Origin: Streptomyces sp. JJ66
GTDB lineage: Bacteria > Actinomycetota > Actinomycetes > Streptomycetales > Streptomycetaceae
Direction: 5' to 3'
DNA length: 64,000 bases
Assembly: GCF_019303495.1 (NCBI RefSeq)
Contig: NZ_JAEVFI010000017.1
Location: 1-64,000, forward strand
Below are positions 1-8,842 of this stretch, piece after piece. A program made the translations under genes and the position numbers. The notes under the pieces were generated by a model. It did no database searches. It saw nothing but the letters and a program-made list of their open reading frames with translations, and was not told the DNA's origin. The first letter of the stretch is position 1, and each line of letters opens with the position of its first letter.

Positions 1-24
1 GGGAGAGTAGGACACCGCCGAACA
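1..24 (+). rRNA. rrf: 5S rRNA, 3' end only
   Basis: The first bases match the conserved 3' end of actinobacterial 5S rRNA (GGGAGAGTAGGACACCGCCG followed by AAC). The gene therefore enters from the left, and an rRNA operon probably lies just outside the window. A strong hairpin follows about ten bases later. Confidence 0.85.
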
Positions 25-33
25 GTTTGTGTG

Positions 34-68
34 GGAGAGCCCCGTCGGGATAACCGACGGGGCTCTCC
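34..68 (+). terminator. rrn operon terminator
   Basis: A perfect 15-bp inverted repeat (34-48 with 54-68) encloses a 5-nt loop immediately after the 5S rRNA 3' end. No T-tract follows, which is usual for Streptomyces terminators. Confidence 0.85.
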
Positions 69-192
69 TGCGTTCGGGGATCCGGTAAGGGTGGTGCCGA
101 CGTGCCGGTTCCGTACCCCCATAGGCCCTTCGTCCGAGCCTGCCGGTAAGGTCGGGGAGCAGGGTTGGCACGTCCGGTACAGGAGGCCCCGG

Positions 193-801
193 GTGGAGGT
201 CCAGGAAACACGCGTCCAGACGGACCGGGTCTTCACCATCCCCAACGTGCTCAGCATGGCCCGGCTCCTGGGCGTGCCGCTGTTCCTCTGGCTGGTTCTG
301 CTGCCGGAGTTCGGTGGTCCGAACGCCGACGGCTGGGCGCTGGCGGTACTGGCGCTGAGCGGCGTCAGCGACTATCTGGACGGGAAGCTGGCCCGGCGCT
401 GGAACCAGATCAGCAGCCTCGGCCGGATTCTCGACCCAGCTGCGGACCGGCTCTACATCCTGTCCACCCTGGTTGGCCTCACCTGGCGGGACGTCCTGCC
501 GTTGTGGCTGCCGATCTTGCTGCTCTCGCGTGAGGTCATGCTGCTGGCCATGGTGTGGCTGCTCGACCGGCGCGGTTTCGCTCCACCCCAGGTGAACTTC
601 CTGGGCAAGGCAGCGACCTTCAACCTGATGTACGCCTTCCCGCTCCTGCTGCTCAGCGACGGCAGCGGGTGGCTTGCGTCACTTGCGGCGATTTTCGGAT
701 GGGCGTTCGCCGGATGGGGTACAGCTCTGTACTGGTGGGCAGGAGCCCTCTACGTGGTCCAGGTCCGCCGGATTCTCGCGGCGGACGCTGCAACCGGCTG
801 A
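193..801 (+). CDS. cls: CDP-alcohol phosphatidyltransferase (cardiolipin synthase type)
   Basis: This is an integral membrane enzyme that transfers a phosphatidyl group from CDP-diacylglycerol to an alcohol. The family signature is complete at about residues 60-82 (SDYLDGKLAR, then GRILDPAADR), giving the D-x2-DG-x2-AR-x8-G-x3-D-x3-D pattern. Several hydrophobic segments surround it. The GTG start at 193 is chosen because AGGAGG lies 6 nt upstream. The longer frame upstream lacks a ribosome site and overlaps the rrn terminator. The protein is 202 aa, normal for the family. From memory, the Streptomyces coelicolor orthologue beside a manC-like gene (SCO1389) is the CDP-alcohol-type cardiolipin synthase, and the mycobacterial orthologue is called PgsA2. 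The exact acceptor, phosphatidylglycerol or glycerol phosphate, cannot be read from the sequence. Confidence 0.85.
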   Translation: MEVQETRVQTDRVFTIPNVLSMARLLGVPLFLWLVLLPEFGGPNADGWALAVLALSGVSDYLDGKLARRWNQISSLGRILDPAADRLYILSTLVGLTWRDVLPLWLPILLLSREVMLLAMVWLLDRRGFAPPQVNFLGKAATFNLMYAFPLLLLSDGSGWLASLAAIFGWAFAGWGTALYWWAGALYVVQVRRILAADAATG

Positions 802-909
802 GCCGTACTCCGACAGTCGCGGAGGTGCGGCGCCACTCGTTCTGGTGGGTAGACCCCTCAGGACGCGGCCGGGCTGACCGTCGTCTTGCTGAAGGAGGAC
901 GTTACCAAT

Positions 910-3405
910 ATGAAGGCCGTAGTGATGGCTGGTGGCGAAGGCACCCGGCTTCGCCCGATGACCGCGAGTATGCCCAAGCCGCTCCTGCCCGTGGCCAATC
1001 GGCCGATCATGGAGCACGTACTGCGGTTGCTGAAACGTCACGGCTTGACCGAGACCGTGGTGACGGTCCAGTTCCTCGCCTCGCTGGTCAAGAACTACTT
1101 CGGCGACGGCGAAGAGCTCGGCATGGACCTGTCCTACGCCAATGAGGAGAAGCCCCTCGGCACGGCGGGCAGCGTCAAGAACGCGGAGGAGGCACTGAAG
1201 GACGACTCGTTCCTGGTCATCTCCGGTGATGCCCTCACCGACTTCGACCTCACGGACCTCATCAACTTCCACCGCGAACGCGGCGCGCTGGTGACGGTCT
1301 GCCTGACGCGGGTGCCCAACCCGCTGGAGTTCGGCATCACCATCGTCGATGAGGACGGCAAGGTCGAGCGCTTTCTGGAGAAGCCGACCTGGGGGCAGGT
1401 GTTCTCCGACACCGTCAACACCGGTATCTACGTCATGGAGCCGGAGGTTTTTGACTACGTGGACCCGGACGTGCCCGTCGACTGGTCCGGTGACGTCTTC
1501 CCGCAGCTGATGAAGGAAGGCAAGCCGGTCTACGGCTACGTGGCCGAGGGCTACTGGGAGGACGTCGGCACCCACGAGAGCTACGTCAAGGCGCAGGCCG
1601 ATGTCCTGGAGGGCAAGGTCCACGTTGATCTCGACGGCTTCGAGATCTCGCCCGGCGTATGGGTGGCCGAGGGTGCCGAGGTCCACCCGGACGCGGTGCT
1701 GCGCGGCCCGCTGTACATCGGCGACTACGCCAAGGTGGAGAGCGGCGCCGAGGTGCGCGAGCACTCCGTGATCGGGTCGAACGGCGTCGTCAAGAGCGGC
1801 GCCTTCCTGCACAAGGCCGTCGTCCACGACAACGTCTACATCGGTGAGCAGACCAACCTGCGCGGCTGCGTCATCGGCAAGAACACCGACGTCATGCGCG
1901 CGGCCCGGATCGAGGACGGCGCGGTCATCGGGGACGAGTGCCTGGTGGGCGAGGAGTCCATCGTGCAGGGCAACGTGCGTGTCTACCCGTTCAAGACGGT
2001 CGAGGCCGGCGCCTTCGTCAACACCTCCGTCATCTGGGAGTCGCGCGGGCAGGCGCACCTGTTCGGGGCGCGCGGGGTGTCGGGCATCCTGAACGTGGAG
2101 ATCACTCCGGAGCTCGCCGTGCGGCTGGCGGGGGCGTACGCGACCACGCTGAAGAAGGGCTCCACGGTCACCACCGCGCGCGATCACTCCCGCGGTGCCC
2201 GTGCGCTGAAGCGGGCCATCATCTCGGCGCTGCAGGCCAGCGCCATCGACGTCCGCGACCTGGAGAACGTACCGCTGCCCGTGGCCCGGCAGCAGACCGC
2301 GCGCGGCAGCGCCGGTGGCATCATGGTCCGCACCACGCCGGGCGTGCCCGATTCGGTGGACATCATGTTCTTCGACGAGCGCGGGGCGGATCTCTCCCAG
2401 GCCAGCCAGCGCAAGCTCGACCGCGTCTACGCCCGCCAGGAGTACCGCCGCGCGTTCCCCGGCGAGATCGGCGACCTGTCCTTCCCGGCCAGCGTCTTCG
2501 ACTCCTACACCGGTGCCCTGCTGCGTGCTGTGGACACCAGTGGCGTCGCCGAGTCGGGGCTGAAGGTCGTCGTGGACGCCTCTGGCGGCAGCGCCGGGCT
2601 GGTGCTGCCCAGCCTGCTGGGCCGCCTCGGCGTGGACGCCCTGACCATCAACCCCGGCCTGGATGAGACACGGCCTACCGAGACGGCCGACGGCCGCCGC
2701 TCCGGGCTGGTACGGCTCGGTGAGATCGTCGCCTCCGCCCGGGCCGCCTTCGGTGTGCGCTTCGACCCGGTGGGCGAACGCCTCTCGCTGGTGGACGAGC
2801 GCGGCCGCATCATCGAGGATCACCGCGCGCTGCTGGTCATGCTCGACCTGATCGCCGCCGAGCGACGCAGCGGCCGGGTCGCGCTGCCGGTGACGACCAC
2901 GCGCATCGCCGAACAGGTCGCCGCCTACCACGGCACGCAAGTGGAGTGGACAACGACGTCGCCCGATGACCTCACCCGCGTCGGCCGGGACGAGGCGACG
3001 ATCTTCGGCGGCGACGGCCGGGGCGGGTTCATCGTGCCCGAGTTCAGCTCCGTCTTCGACGGCGCCGCCGCGTTCGTCCGGCTCATCGGTCTGGTGGCGC
3101 GCACGCAGCTCACCCTCAGCCAGATCGACGCCCGCATCCCGCGCGCCCATGTGGTGCGACGCGACCTGGCCACGCCGTGGGCGGTCAAGGGCCTGGTGAT
3201 GCGGCACGTAGTCGAGGCGGCCGGGGACCGCTCGGTGGACACCACCGACGGCGTGCGCGTGGTGGAGTCCGACGGCCGGTGGGTGATGGTGCTTCCGGAC
3301 CCGGCCGAGGCCGTCACACACCTGTGGGCTGAGGGCCCCGACGACGCCTCCGCGCAGGCCCTGCTGGACGAGTGGGCCGCCGTCGTGGACGGCGCCGGAC
3401 GCTGA
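910..3405 (+). CDS. mannose-1-phosphate guanylyltransferase fused to phosphomannomutase-like domain
   Basis: The N-terminal nucleotidyltransferase domain (about residues 1-235) carries the signature [20 protein letters not shown] and SGDAL, as expected for making GDP-mannose or a related NDP-sugar. A left-handed beta-helix of hexapeptide repeats follows (about 245-390). The remainder (about 400-831) is a phosphoglucomutase/phosphomannomutase fold. That domain looks catalytically dead. The usual TASHNP phosphoserine loop reads [11 protein letters not shown] (about residue 473), and the metal loop DGDADR reads DPVGER (about residue 619). It may act as an allosteric or scaffolding module. The ATG at 910 is preceded by GGAGG about 11 nt upstream; an in-frame TTG at 886 is less likely. 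GDP-mannose would feed mannolipids, protein O-mannosylation and cell-surface glycans. A terminator-like hairpin follows. Confidence 0.85.
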   Translation: MKAVVMAGGEGTRLRPMTASMPKPLLPVANRPIMEHVLRLLKRHGLTETVVTVQFLASLVKNYFGDGEELGMDLSYANEEKPLGTAGSVKNAEEALKDDSFLVISGDALTDFDLTDLINFHRERGALVTVCLTRVPNPLEFGITIVDEDGKVERFLEKPTWGQVFSDTVNTGIYVMEPEVFDYVDPDVPVDWSGDVFPQLMKEGKPVYGYVAEGYWEDVGTHESYVKAQADVLEGKVHVDLDGFEISPGVWVAEGAEVHPDAVLRGPLYIGDYAKVESGAEVREHSVIGSNGVVKSGAFLHKAVVHDNVYIGEQTNLRGCVIGKNTDVMRAARIEDGAVIGDECLVGEESIVQGNVRVYPFKTVEAGAFVNTSVIWESRGQAHLFGARGVSGILNVEITPELAVRLAGAYATTLKKGSTVTTARDHSRGARALKRAIISALQASAIDVRDLENVPLPVARQQTARGSAGGIMVRTTPGVPDSVDIMFFDERGADLSQASQRKLDRVYARQEYRRAFPGEIGDLSFPASVFDSYTGALLRAVDTSGVAESGLKVVVDASGGSAGLVLPSLLGRLGVDALTINPGLDETRPTETADGRRSGLVRLGEIVASARAAFGVRFDPVGERLSLVDERGRIIEDHRALLVMLDLIAAERRSGRVALPVTTTRIAEQVAAYHGTQVEWTTTSPDDLTRVGRDEATIFGGDGRGGFIVPEFSSVFDGAAAFVRLIGLVARTQLTLSQIDARIPRAHVVRRDLATPWAVKGLVMRHVVEAAGDRSVDTTDGVRVVESDGRWVMVLPDPAEAVTHLWAEGPDDASAQALLDEWAAVVDGAGR

Positions 3406-3417
3406 CGGCAACCCGCG

Positions 3418-3448
3418 TGGGCCCTCTGACGGAGTATCGGAGGGCCCA
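3418..3448 (+). terminator. hairpin after the manC-like gene
   Basis: Arms 3418-3426 and 3440-3448 pair perfectly over 9 bp (TGGGCCCTC with GAGGGCCCA). The stem can extend inward by three more pairs, one of them a G-T wobble. It lies 13 nt after the upstream stop codon. Confidence 0.6.
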
Positions 3449-3477
3449 TTCGGCGGTACGCCCGCCGACGTGCGACG

Positions 3478-4383
3478 ATGAGCGGCATGTCGCAGCAGCA
3501 CCCCGCACGGAGTACCGCACCGCGGCCTGCGCGACCGGACGCCTCCATGTCGCTCCTGACCAACGTCATGGAGCACAGCCTCGACGACGGCTACGCGGAG
3601 GCCGCCGCCCGGCGGGACGCGGAGGGCCGGGCCGGTCTGCCCCGCTCGCTGCGGGCCAAACTGTGGCTCGGCGTCGGCCTCGTCCTGGCCGCCCTGGTGG
3701 TGACGCTCGGCGCCGCGCAGGCGCGGCACGACGCGCCGACGGCGGCCAGGGAGCGCGCGGAGCTGACCGACCGGATCAACACCGGCACCGAGGAGGCTGA
3801 CGCCTTGGAGGAGCGGGTCCACGACCTGCGTCAGGACGTGGCCGCCATGCAGCGTGACGCGCTGGAGGCCGACGGCGGTTCCCGGGACGACCTCGTCGGG
3901 CTGCTCGCCGGGGCAGTGCCCGTCTCCGGCCCGGGCCTGGAGGTCGTCGTTGACGACGCCGAGGACACCCGCGGCGGCGCGGGCAGCCCGCGCGAGACGA
4001 CCGGCTTCTCCGACACCGGCCGGGTCCGCGACCGGGACCTCCAGCTCGTGGTCAACGGGCTGTGGGCCGCGGGGGCCGAGGCGACCTCCATCAACGGCCA
4101 GCGACTGACCTCCCTGTCGGCGATCCGCGCGGCGGGCGAGGCCATACTGGTCGACAATCGCCCCCTCGTCCCGCCGTACACCGTCCGCGCGATCGGTGAT
4201 CCCGGCCAGCTGCGCTCCCGCTTCGAGAGCAGCGTGGACGGCCAGTACCTCCAGGTACTCGAAGACAACTACGGCATCCGGGCGCGGATCACCGAGCAGG
4301 AGCGGCTGCGGCTGCCCGCCGCGCCGAGCCTGACCCTCAGAACCGCCGAGCCGCTCCCGAACGGAAAGGGCAGCAATTCGTGA
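3478..4383 (+). CDS. DUF881 membrane-anchored protein, first copy
   Basis: The protein has a basic cytoplasmic N-terminus, one membrane segment (about residues 62-81), a coiled coil, then an extracellular DUF881 domain (SGPGLEVVVDD, LQLVVNGLWAAGAEATSING). The function of the family is unknown. It is consistently paired with Sbp and a second DUF881 protein near garA, as here. The ATG at 3478 gives 301 aa; ATG codons at 3487 and 3547 are alternatives and no strong ribosome site decides. Its stop overlaps the GTG of the sbp gene by 4 nt, so the two are translationally coupled. From memory, the mycobacterial equivalent is Rv1823. Confidence 0.85.
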   Translation: MSGMSQQHPARSTAPRPARPDASMSLLTNVMEHSLDDGYAEAAARRDAEGRAGLPRSLRAKLWLGVGLVLAALVVTLGAAQARHDAPTAARERAELTDRINTGTEEADALEERVHDLRQDVAAMQRDALEADGGSRDDLVGLLAGAVPVSGPGLEVVVDDAEDTRGGAGSPRETTGFSDTGRVRDRDLQLVVNGLWAAGAEATSINGQRLTSLSAIRAAGEAILVDNRPLVPPYTVRAIGDPGQLRSRFESSVDGQYLQVLEDNYGIRARITEQERLRLPAAPSLTLRTAEPLPNGKGSNS

Positions 4384-4712
4384 TCGCCGTACTGGGACTC
4401 GTCGTGGGAGTCGTGGCGGGGCTGGTGCTCCGGCCCGTGGTGCCGACGGTGGTGGAGCCCTACTTGCCTATCGCCGTGGTCGCGGCGCTGGACGCGGTCT
4501 TCGGCGGATTGCGCGCGATGCTGGACGGCATCTTCGTGGACAAGGTCTTCGTCGTCTCGTTCCTGTCCAACGTCGTCGTTGCCGCCCTGATCGTCTTTCT
4601 CGGTGACAAGCTGGGAGTGGGGGCGCAGCTGTCGACGGGCGTGGTCGTCGTCCTCGGCATCCGCATCTTCTCCAACGCGGCCGCCATCCGGCGGCACGTT
4701 TTCGGGGCGTGA
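4380..4712 (+). CDS. sbp: small basic protein (Sbp, DUF1290)
   Basis: This 110-aa integral membrane protein has about three hydrophobic segments and conserved family features such as LPIAVVAALDAVFGGLRA and LSNVVVAALIVFLGDKLG. The role is unknown. It is encoded between two DUF881 proteins in many Gram-positives and probably forms a membrane complex with them, which is an inference from this fixed arrangement. The GTG start overlaps the upstream stop (GTGA), and the next gene begins 5 nt after its own stop. Confidence 0.9.
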   Translation: MIAVLGLVVGVVAGLVLRPVVPTVVEPYLPIAVVAALDAVFGGLRAMLDGIFVDKVFVVSFLSNVVVAALIVFLGDKLGVGAQLSTGVVVVLGIRIFSNAAAIRRHVFGA

Positions 4713-4716
4713 GGGC

Positions 4717-5715
4717 ATGAACGAGGACCGGACACCGGACGAGGAGCGCGCCGCTCCGGCCCCCGGCGAAGCGCTTGGCCCCGGGCGCCTGGCCGACGAG
4801 CCCGCCGCCGGTCGGCCCGAGCCCGGCCTGTCAGGCTCCGGCCGGCCGCGCCCGGCGGCGCCCGCCGAAGCCGCGGGCGGCGTCCCACCGGGACCCGAGT
4901 CGGCGCGGCCCACCCAGCCGCAGCCCCCGGAAGGGGAGGCGCAGGACGCCCCGGCGCCCGGCCAACCGGGGCCCGGGCCGAAGGGGGAGCCGCGGCTCAC
5001 CGGACGCCAGCGGCTGGCGGCCGGGCTGTGGCCGCCGCGACTGAGCCGCAACCAGCTGATCGCCGCCGCCCTGCTGTTCGTGCTGGGCCTCGGTCTGGCC
5101 ATCCAGGTGCAGGCCACCAGCGAGGATGACGCTCTGCGCGGTGCCCGCCAGGAGGACTTGGTGCGTATCCTCGATGAGCTCGACGACCGCACCACGCGGC
5201 TGGAGGAAGAACAGGAGCGGCTGGACAGCCAGCGCTCGGAGCTGGAGAACAGCTCGGACCAGGCCGAGGAGGCGCGCCGCCAGACCCGCGAGCGTGAGCG
5301 CCAACTCGGTATTCTGGCCGGTACGGTGGGAGCGCGGGGGCCCGGTATCCAGCTGGAGATCCGCGCCCCGGCCGACGTCGTGAAGTCGGGGCGGCTGCTG
5401 GACGCCATCCAGGAGCTGCGGGCCGCGGGCGCGGAGGCGATCGAGATCAACGATGTGCGCGTGGTGGCCGACACCTACTTCACCGACGCCGACGGGGGAG
5501 TGCGGATCGATGGCCGTGCCGTGTCGTCCCCGTACCGCTTCCAGGTCATCGGCCAGCCGAAAGACCTGGAACCGGCGATGAACATCCCTGGCGGGGTGGT
5601 GCAGTCGCTCCAGGGTGACGGCGCCACGGTGACCATCACGCCGTCGGAGAATGTCGTGGTGGACGCCTTGCGGTCTGCGCAACGGCCTGACTACGCTCAG
5701 TCGTCATCGCGGTGA
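4717..5715 (+). CDS. DUF881 membrane-anchored protein, second copy
   Basis: The first 105 residues are proline/glycine/glutamate-rich and probably disordered. One membrane segment follows (about 112-131, LIAAALLFVLGLGLAIQVQ), then a charged coiled coil and an extracellular DUF881 domain ending near residue 310 (GARGPGIQLEIRAP, LQGDGATVTITPSENVVV). The protein is 332 aa from the ATG at 4717. It is the third gene of a tightly packed DUF881-sbp-DUF881 operon. The disordered N-terminal tail is longer than in the first copy and would face the cytoplasm. A gap of 165 bp follows before garA, enough for a separate promoter. Confidence 0.85.
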   Translation: MNEDRTPDEERAAPAPGEALGPGRLADEPAAGRPEPGLSGSGRPRPAAPAEAAGGVPPGPESARPTQPQPPEGEAQDAPAPGQPGPGPKGEPRLTGRQRLAAGLWPPRLSRNQLIAAALLFVLGLGLAIQVQATSEDDALRGARQEDLVRILDELDDRTTRLEEEQERLDSQRSELENSSDQAEEARRQTRERERQLGILAGTVGARGPGIQLEIRAPADVVKSGRLLDAIQELRAAGAEAIEINDVRVVADTYFTDADGGVRIDGRAVSSPYRFQVIGQPKDLEPAMNIPGGVVQSLQGDGATVTITPSENVVVDALRSAQRPDYAQSSSR

Positions 5716-5880
5716 GGCGAGAATGATCTCTTCAGGGGGTCGGCGGGTCCACGGCGCGTCGCGTGGTGGAAACTGTGTACTGGCTGCGGATGCCTGCCGG
5801 AGGTTCGCTCCGGCCGGTGTGAGCATCAAGGGTCTGTCCTGCCCCGCGGGCGGGTCTGTTTCGTGCGAGGGGAATCGCCC

Positions 5881-6657
5881 GTGAGTTTTCTTTCGAAGTT
5901 GTTCGGCAAGCGCAAGGACGCCGGTGGTGGCGCCCACCGCGCGCCCAAGCACTCGGGCGCCGGTGAGCAGCCGACGCAGGCCGGTGGGGAGCGTCCGCTG
6001 TTCCGCCCGGAGCCCCCTGCTCCGGTGGGCGGTACTCCGGGTGGTCAGGTCCCGGTTTCTGGTGACCCGGCCGCTGCCCCAGGCATAGGTTCCCCGGTAC
6101 CATCGGCCTCGACTACGGGGGGCGTACCGGGTGTGACGTTCTGTCCCAGGTGCGGAACCCAGGCGGCGGAATCGAGTCGTTTCTGCTCGAACTGCGGTGC
6201 GCCCCTGCGCGGCCGTGCCGCGGCTGAGCGCCCGTCCGAGACGACGTCAACGATCTCGATCAGCGGGCTGGAGGCGTACGACGCCGAGGCCACCGGGCAG
6301 ACGCCGATGCTCTCCCCGGATGCCGTGGCCGCCATCGACGCGCTCCCGGTCGGCTCCGCGCTGCTGGTCGTGCGCCGCGGGCCGAACTCCGGTGCCCGCT
6401 TCCTGCTGGACAGCGAGCTGACAACGGCTGGGCGCAGCCCGCAGAGCGACATCTTCCTGGACGATGTGACCGTCTCCCGCCGTCACGTGGAGTTCCGGCG
6501 CGGTGCGGACGGGGGCTTCACGGCGTCCGACGTCGGCAGCCTCAACGGCACCTACGTCAACCGGGAGCCGATTGACTCGGTCCCGCTCAACAACGGTGAC
6601 GAGGTGCAGATCGGCAAGTTCCGGCTGGTCTTCTTCGCCCACCAGCGAGGCGCCTGA
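5881..6657 (+). CDS. garA: FHA-domain metabolic regulator GarA/OdhI
   Basis: The C-terminal half (about residues 160-255) is a complete FHA domain with GRSPQSDIFLDDVTVSRRHV and GSLNGTYVN. Before it lies ETTST (about residue 120), matching the ETTS phosphosite of GarA/OdhI that Ser/Thr kinases modify. Upstream is a zinc-ribbon-like pair (CPRCG and CSNCG, about 87-104) and a disordered Gly/Pro-rich stretch. In mycobacteria and corynebacteria the unphosphorylated protein binds and controls 2-oxoglutarate dehydrogenase and glutamate dehydrogenase, and phosphorylation relieves this. The GTG at 5881 has GAGGGGAA about 8 nt upstream. At 258 aa it is longer than the mycobacterial protein (about 160 aa) because of the N-terminal extension with the zinc ribbon. 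Confidence 0.9.
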   Translation: MSFLSKLFGKRKDAGGGAHRAPKHSGAGEQPTQAGGERPLFRPEPPAPVGGTPGGQVPVSGDPAAAPGIGSPVPSASTTGGVPGVTFCPRCGTQAAESSRFCSNCGAPLRGRAAAERPSETTSTISISGLEAYDAEATGQTPMLSPDAVAAIDALPVGSALLVVRRGPNSGARFLLDSELTTAGRSPQSDIFLDDVTVSRRHVEFRRGADGGFTASDVGSLNGTYVNREPIDSVPLNNGDEVQIGKFRLVFFAHQRGA

Positions 6658-6683
6658 CCAGCACCGACGGCCAGGGAAGGGTC

Positions 6684-7433
6684 ATGCTGCACACACCCTC
6701 GGGCGGCGCCGCCAGCGGCGCCGCCACCGCGCAGGACGGGCCGATGAGCATCGGGGCCGTGCTCGGTCTGCTGCGCGAGGAGTTCCCGGACGTCACGGTC
6801 TCCAAGATCCGCTTCCTGGAGTCCGAGGGACTTATCGAGCCGCAGCGCACTCCATCCGGCTACCGCAAGTTCTCCGGGGAGGACGTCGAACGGCTGGCGT
6901 TCGTGCTGCGCATGCAGCGCGACCACTACCTGCCGCTGAAGGTGATCAGGGAGCAGCTGGACGCCGTGGACCGCGGCGAGCAGGTGACGGTACCCGGCCC
7001 CTCCCAGCCCCGCGACCTGCTGGACGGGGCAGCGGTGCCGCTCCAGCCGGTGGACGCGGCACGCCTCGGCCGCACCGAGCTGCTCACCGCCGCCGAGGTG
7101 AGCGAGGAGGATCTGCGCGAGTGGGAGTCCTACGGCCTGCTCGGCCCCGCCGCGGACGGCCGGTACGACGCCGACGCGGTGGAGATCGCCCGGCTGGTGG
7201 CCGACCTGGGCCGGTTCGGCCTGCGGGCGCGGCACCTGCGCGCCGCCCGGGCGGCGGCCGAACGGGAGGCCGGACTGGTGGAGCAGGTCGTGGCCCCGCT
7301 GCGGCGCCACCGCAATCCGCAGACCCGGGCCCGTGCCGAAGCGACGGCTCGTGAGCTGGCCAGCCTCTCGGTACGCCTGCACGCCAGCCTCGTCCAGGCC
7401 GCGCTGCGCTCCCAGCAGCCCTCCCACGGCTGA
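6684..7433 (+). CDS. ftsR: MerR-family regulator FtsR
   Basis: The winged-helix MerR domain occupies about residues 25-90 (VLGLLREEFPDVTVSKIRF, then LIEPQRTPSGYRKFS). A long helical C-terminal domain ends at residue 249. Corynebacterium FtsR, the orthologue always found beside the GarA/OdhI gene, activates ftsZ transcription. The assignment rests on sequence resemblance plus this gene order (garA, merR, nuclease, merR). The ATG at 6684 follows AGGGAAGGG; the MerR domain alone could start at the ATG at 6744. It starts 26 nt after the garA stop, so the two are probably co-transcribed. Confidence 0.85.
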   Translation: MLHTPSGGAASGAATAQDGPMSIGAVLGLLREEFPDVTVSKIRFLESEGLIEPQRTPSGYRKFSGEDVERLAFVLRMQRDHYLPLKVIREQLDAVDRGEQVTVPGPSQPRDLLDGAAVPLQPVDAARLGRTELLTAAEVSEEDLREWESYGLLGPAADGRYDADAVEIARLVADLGRFGLRARHLRAARAAAEREAGLVEQVVAPLRRHRNPQTRARAEATARELASLSVRLHASLVQAALRSQQPSHG

Positions 7434-7450
7434 GCTGCACCTCGGACGCT

Positions 7451-7468
7451 CGGGCACGGGGGTGCCCG
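7451..7468 (+). terminator. small hairpin between ftsR and the nuclease gene
   Basis: A perfect 7-bp stem (7451-7457 with 7462-7468) closes a GGGG loop, 18 nt after the ftsR stop. It may attenuate read-through into the next gene. Confidence 0.4.
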
Positions 7469-7494
7469 ACTACCCAAACCGGCGGCGCAGCGCC

Positions 7495-7500
7495 TAGGGT
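7495..7500 (+). promoter_or_regulatory. -10-like element, probable leaderless start for the nuclease gene
   Basis: TAGGGT lies 6 nt before the GTG start at 7507. That spacing places the transcription start at or next to the start codon. No convincing -35 element is visible. Confidence 0.35.
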
Positions 7501-7506
7501 TACTGT

Positions 7507-7980
7507 GTGAACGAGCTCGATGTCGTGGGTGTCCGGGTCGAAATGCCCTCCAACCAGCCGATCGTGCTGCTGCGCGAGGTCGGGGGCGACCGCTATCTGC
7601 CCATCTGGATCGGCCCCGGAGAGGCGACGGCGATCGCCTTCGCACAGCAGGGCATGACCCCGGCCCGTCCACTGACGCATGACCTCTTCAAGGACGTCCT
7701 GGAGGCCGTCGGGCAAGAGCTCACGGCCGTCCGCATCACCGACCTGCGCGAGGGCGTCTTCTACGCTGAACTGGTGTTTGCCAGTGGGGCAGAGGTGAGC
7801 GCGCGTCCCTCCGACGCCATAGCGCTCGCGCTGCGCACCGGCACGCCGATCTACGGCAGCGACGGGGTGCTGGATGACGCGGGCATCGCGATCCCGGATG
7901 AGCAGGAGGACGAGGTGGAGAAGTTCCGCGAGTTCCTCGATCAGATTTCGCCCGAGGACTTCGGCACCAGCAACCAGTGA
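7507..7980 (+). CDS. bifunctional nuclease family protein (DUF151)
   Basis: The 157-aa protein is a full-length DUF151 domain: MPSNQPIVLLREVGGDRYLP, then WIGPGEATAIAFAQQ, PLTHDLFKDV and RPSDAIALALRTGTPIY. Family members have been reported to degrade RNA and DNA, but the bacterial role is poorly defined. It sits between ftsR and a second MerR gene, as in mycobacteria (Rv1829, from memory). The ribosome site is weak, and a -10-like hexamer close to the GTG suggests a leaderless mRNA. About 30 acidic residues at the C-terminus follow the domain. Confidence 0.9.
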   Translation: MNELDVVGVRVEMPSNQPIVLLREVGGDRYLPIWIGPGEATAIAFAQQGMTPARPLTHDLFKDVLEAVGQELTAVRITDLREGVFYAELVFASGAEVSARPSDAIALALRTGTPIYGSDGVLDDAGIAIPDEQEDEVEKFREFLDQISPEDFGTSNQ

Positions 7981-8176
7981 CGCCCCGGGCCGGACCTCGC
8001 ACCGGGCCAAATCCGCCGCCTTTACCCAGGAACAGGTCACGCAAAACCACACGTCCGGGGAGTACCACCCGGCGTGCCGAGTGTGGCGATCGTTGACGCA
8101 CCCGGGGTGACTGCCTACCGTCATGGAGGCAGGTCCCGGAGGCGTTGGTCGGGACGTGAAGGGATGGAGGGTCGGC

Positions 8177-8776
8177 GTGACCAGCACCGGCGACGGCGAG
8201 CCCGCGAGCAGCCCGTTTCCGCTGCACGGGGCCCTTCCGCAGCCCGCGGTCCAGCAGGCCGGGGACACCGGCGAAATCTCCGGCGAACAGGTTGGCTACC
8301 GCGGGCCGACAGCATGCGCGGCGGCCGGCATCACCTACCGCCAGCTGGACTACTGGGCCCGCACCGGGCTGGTCGAACCCAGCGTGCGTCCGGCCTTCGG
8401 TTCGGGCACCCACCGCCTGTACAGCTTCCGCGACGTCGTCGTGCTGAAGATCGTCAAGCGGCTGCTGGACACCGGCGTCTCCCTCCAGAACATCCGCACC
8501 GCGGTACAGCACCTGCGTGGCCGTGACCTGCCCGACCTGCCGCAGCTGACGCTGATGAGCGACGGCGCCACGGTCTACGAGTGCTCCTCGCCCGACGAGG
8601 TGGTGGAGCTGCTCCAGGGCGGCCAGGGCGTCTTCGGTATCGCGGTGGGCGTGGTCTGGCAGGACGTGCGGGCCGCGTTGTCCCACCTGCATGCCGAGCG
8701 GGTCGGCACCGGCGAGACACTGGTCCGCGAGCACCCGGGCGACGAGCTGGCCCGCCGCCGCAACCGCGCGGGCTGA
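8177..8776 (+). CDS. MerR-family transcriptional regulator (Rv1830 type)
   Basis: After a 45-residue unstructured N-terminus comes a MerR helix-turn-helix with YRQLDYWARTGLVEPSVRP and THRLYSFRDVVVLKIVKRLL, followed by a C-terminal domain (CSSPDEVVELLQGGQGVFGI). No metal-binding cysteines of classical metal sensors are seen. The GTG at 8177 has GGAGG 6 nt upstream; the frame is open further upstream but lacks a ribosome site. It is the last gene of the garA-ftsR-nuclease-merR block. The target is unknown from the sequence. Confidence 0.85.
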   Translation: MTSTGDGEPASSPFPLHGALPQPAVQQAGDTGEISGEQVGYRGPTACAAAGITYRQLDYWARTGLVEPSVRPAFGSGTHRLYSFRDVVVLKIVKRLLDTGVSLQNIRTAVQHLRGRDLPDLPQLTLMSDGATVYECSSPDEVVELLQGGQGVFGIAVGVVWQDVRAALSHLHAERVGTGETLVREHPGDELARRRNRAG

Positions 8777-8842
8777 CCCGCGCCCCGCCCAGCTTCACCG
8801 CCCCGCCGGGCGACTGTCAGTGCGGTGCGGCAGCATCGAGGT

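Noticed and set aside
679..3822. A 1047-codon open frame on the minus strand opposite the manC-like gene.
   Set aside because: High GC creates long open frames opposite real genes. This one has low-complexity composition with no domain, and the plus-strand gene is certain.
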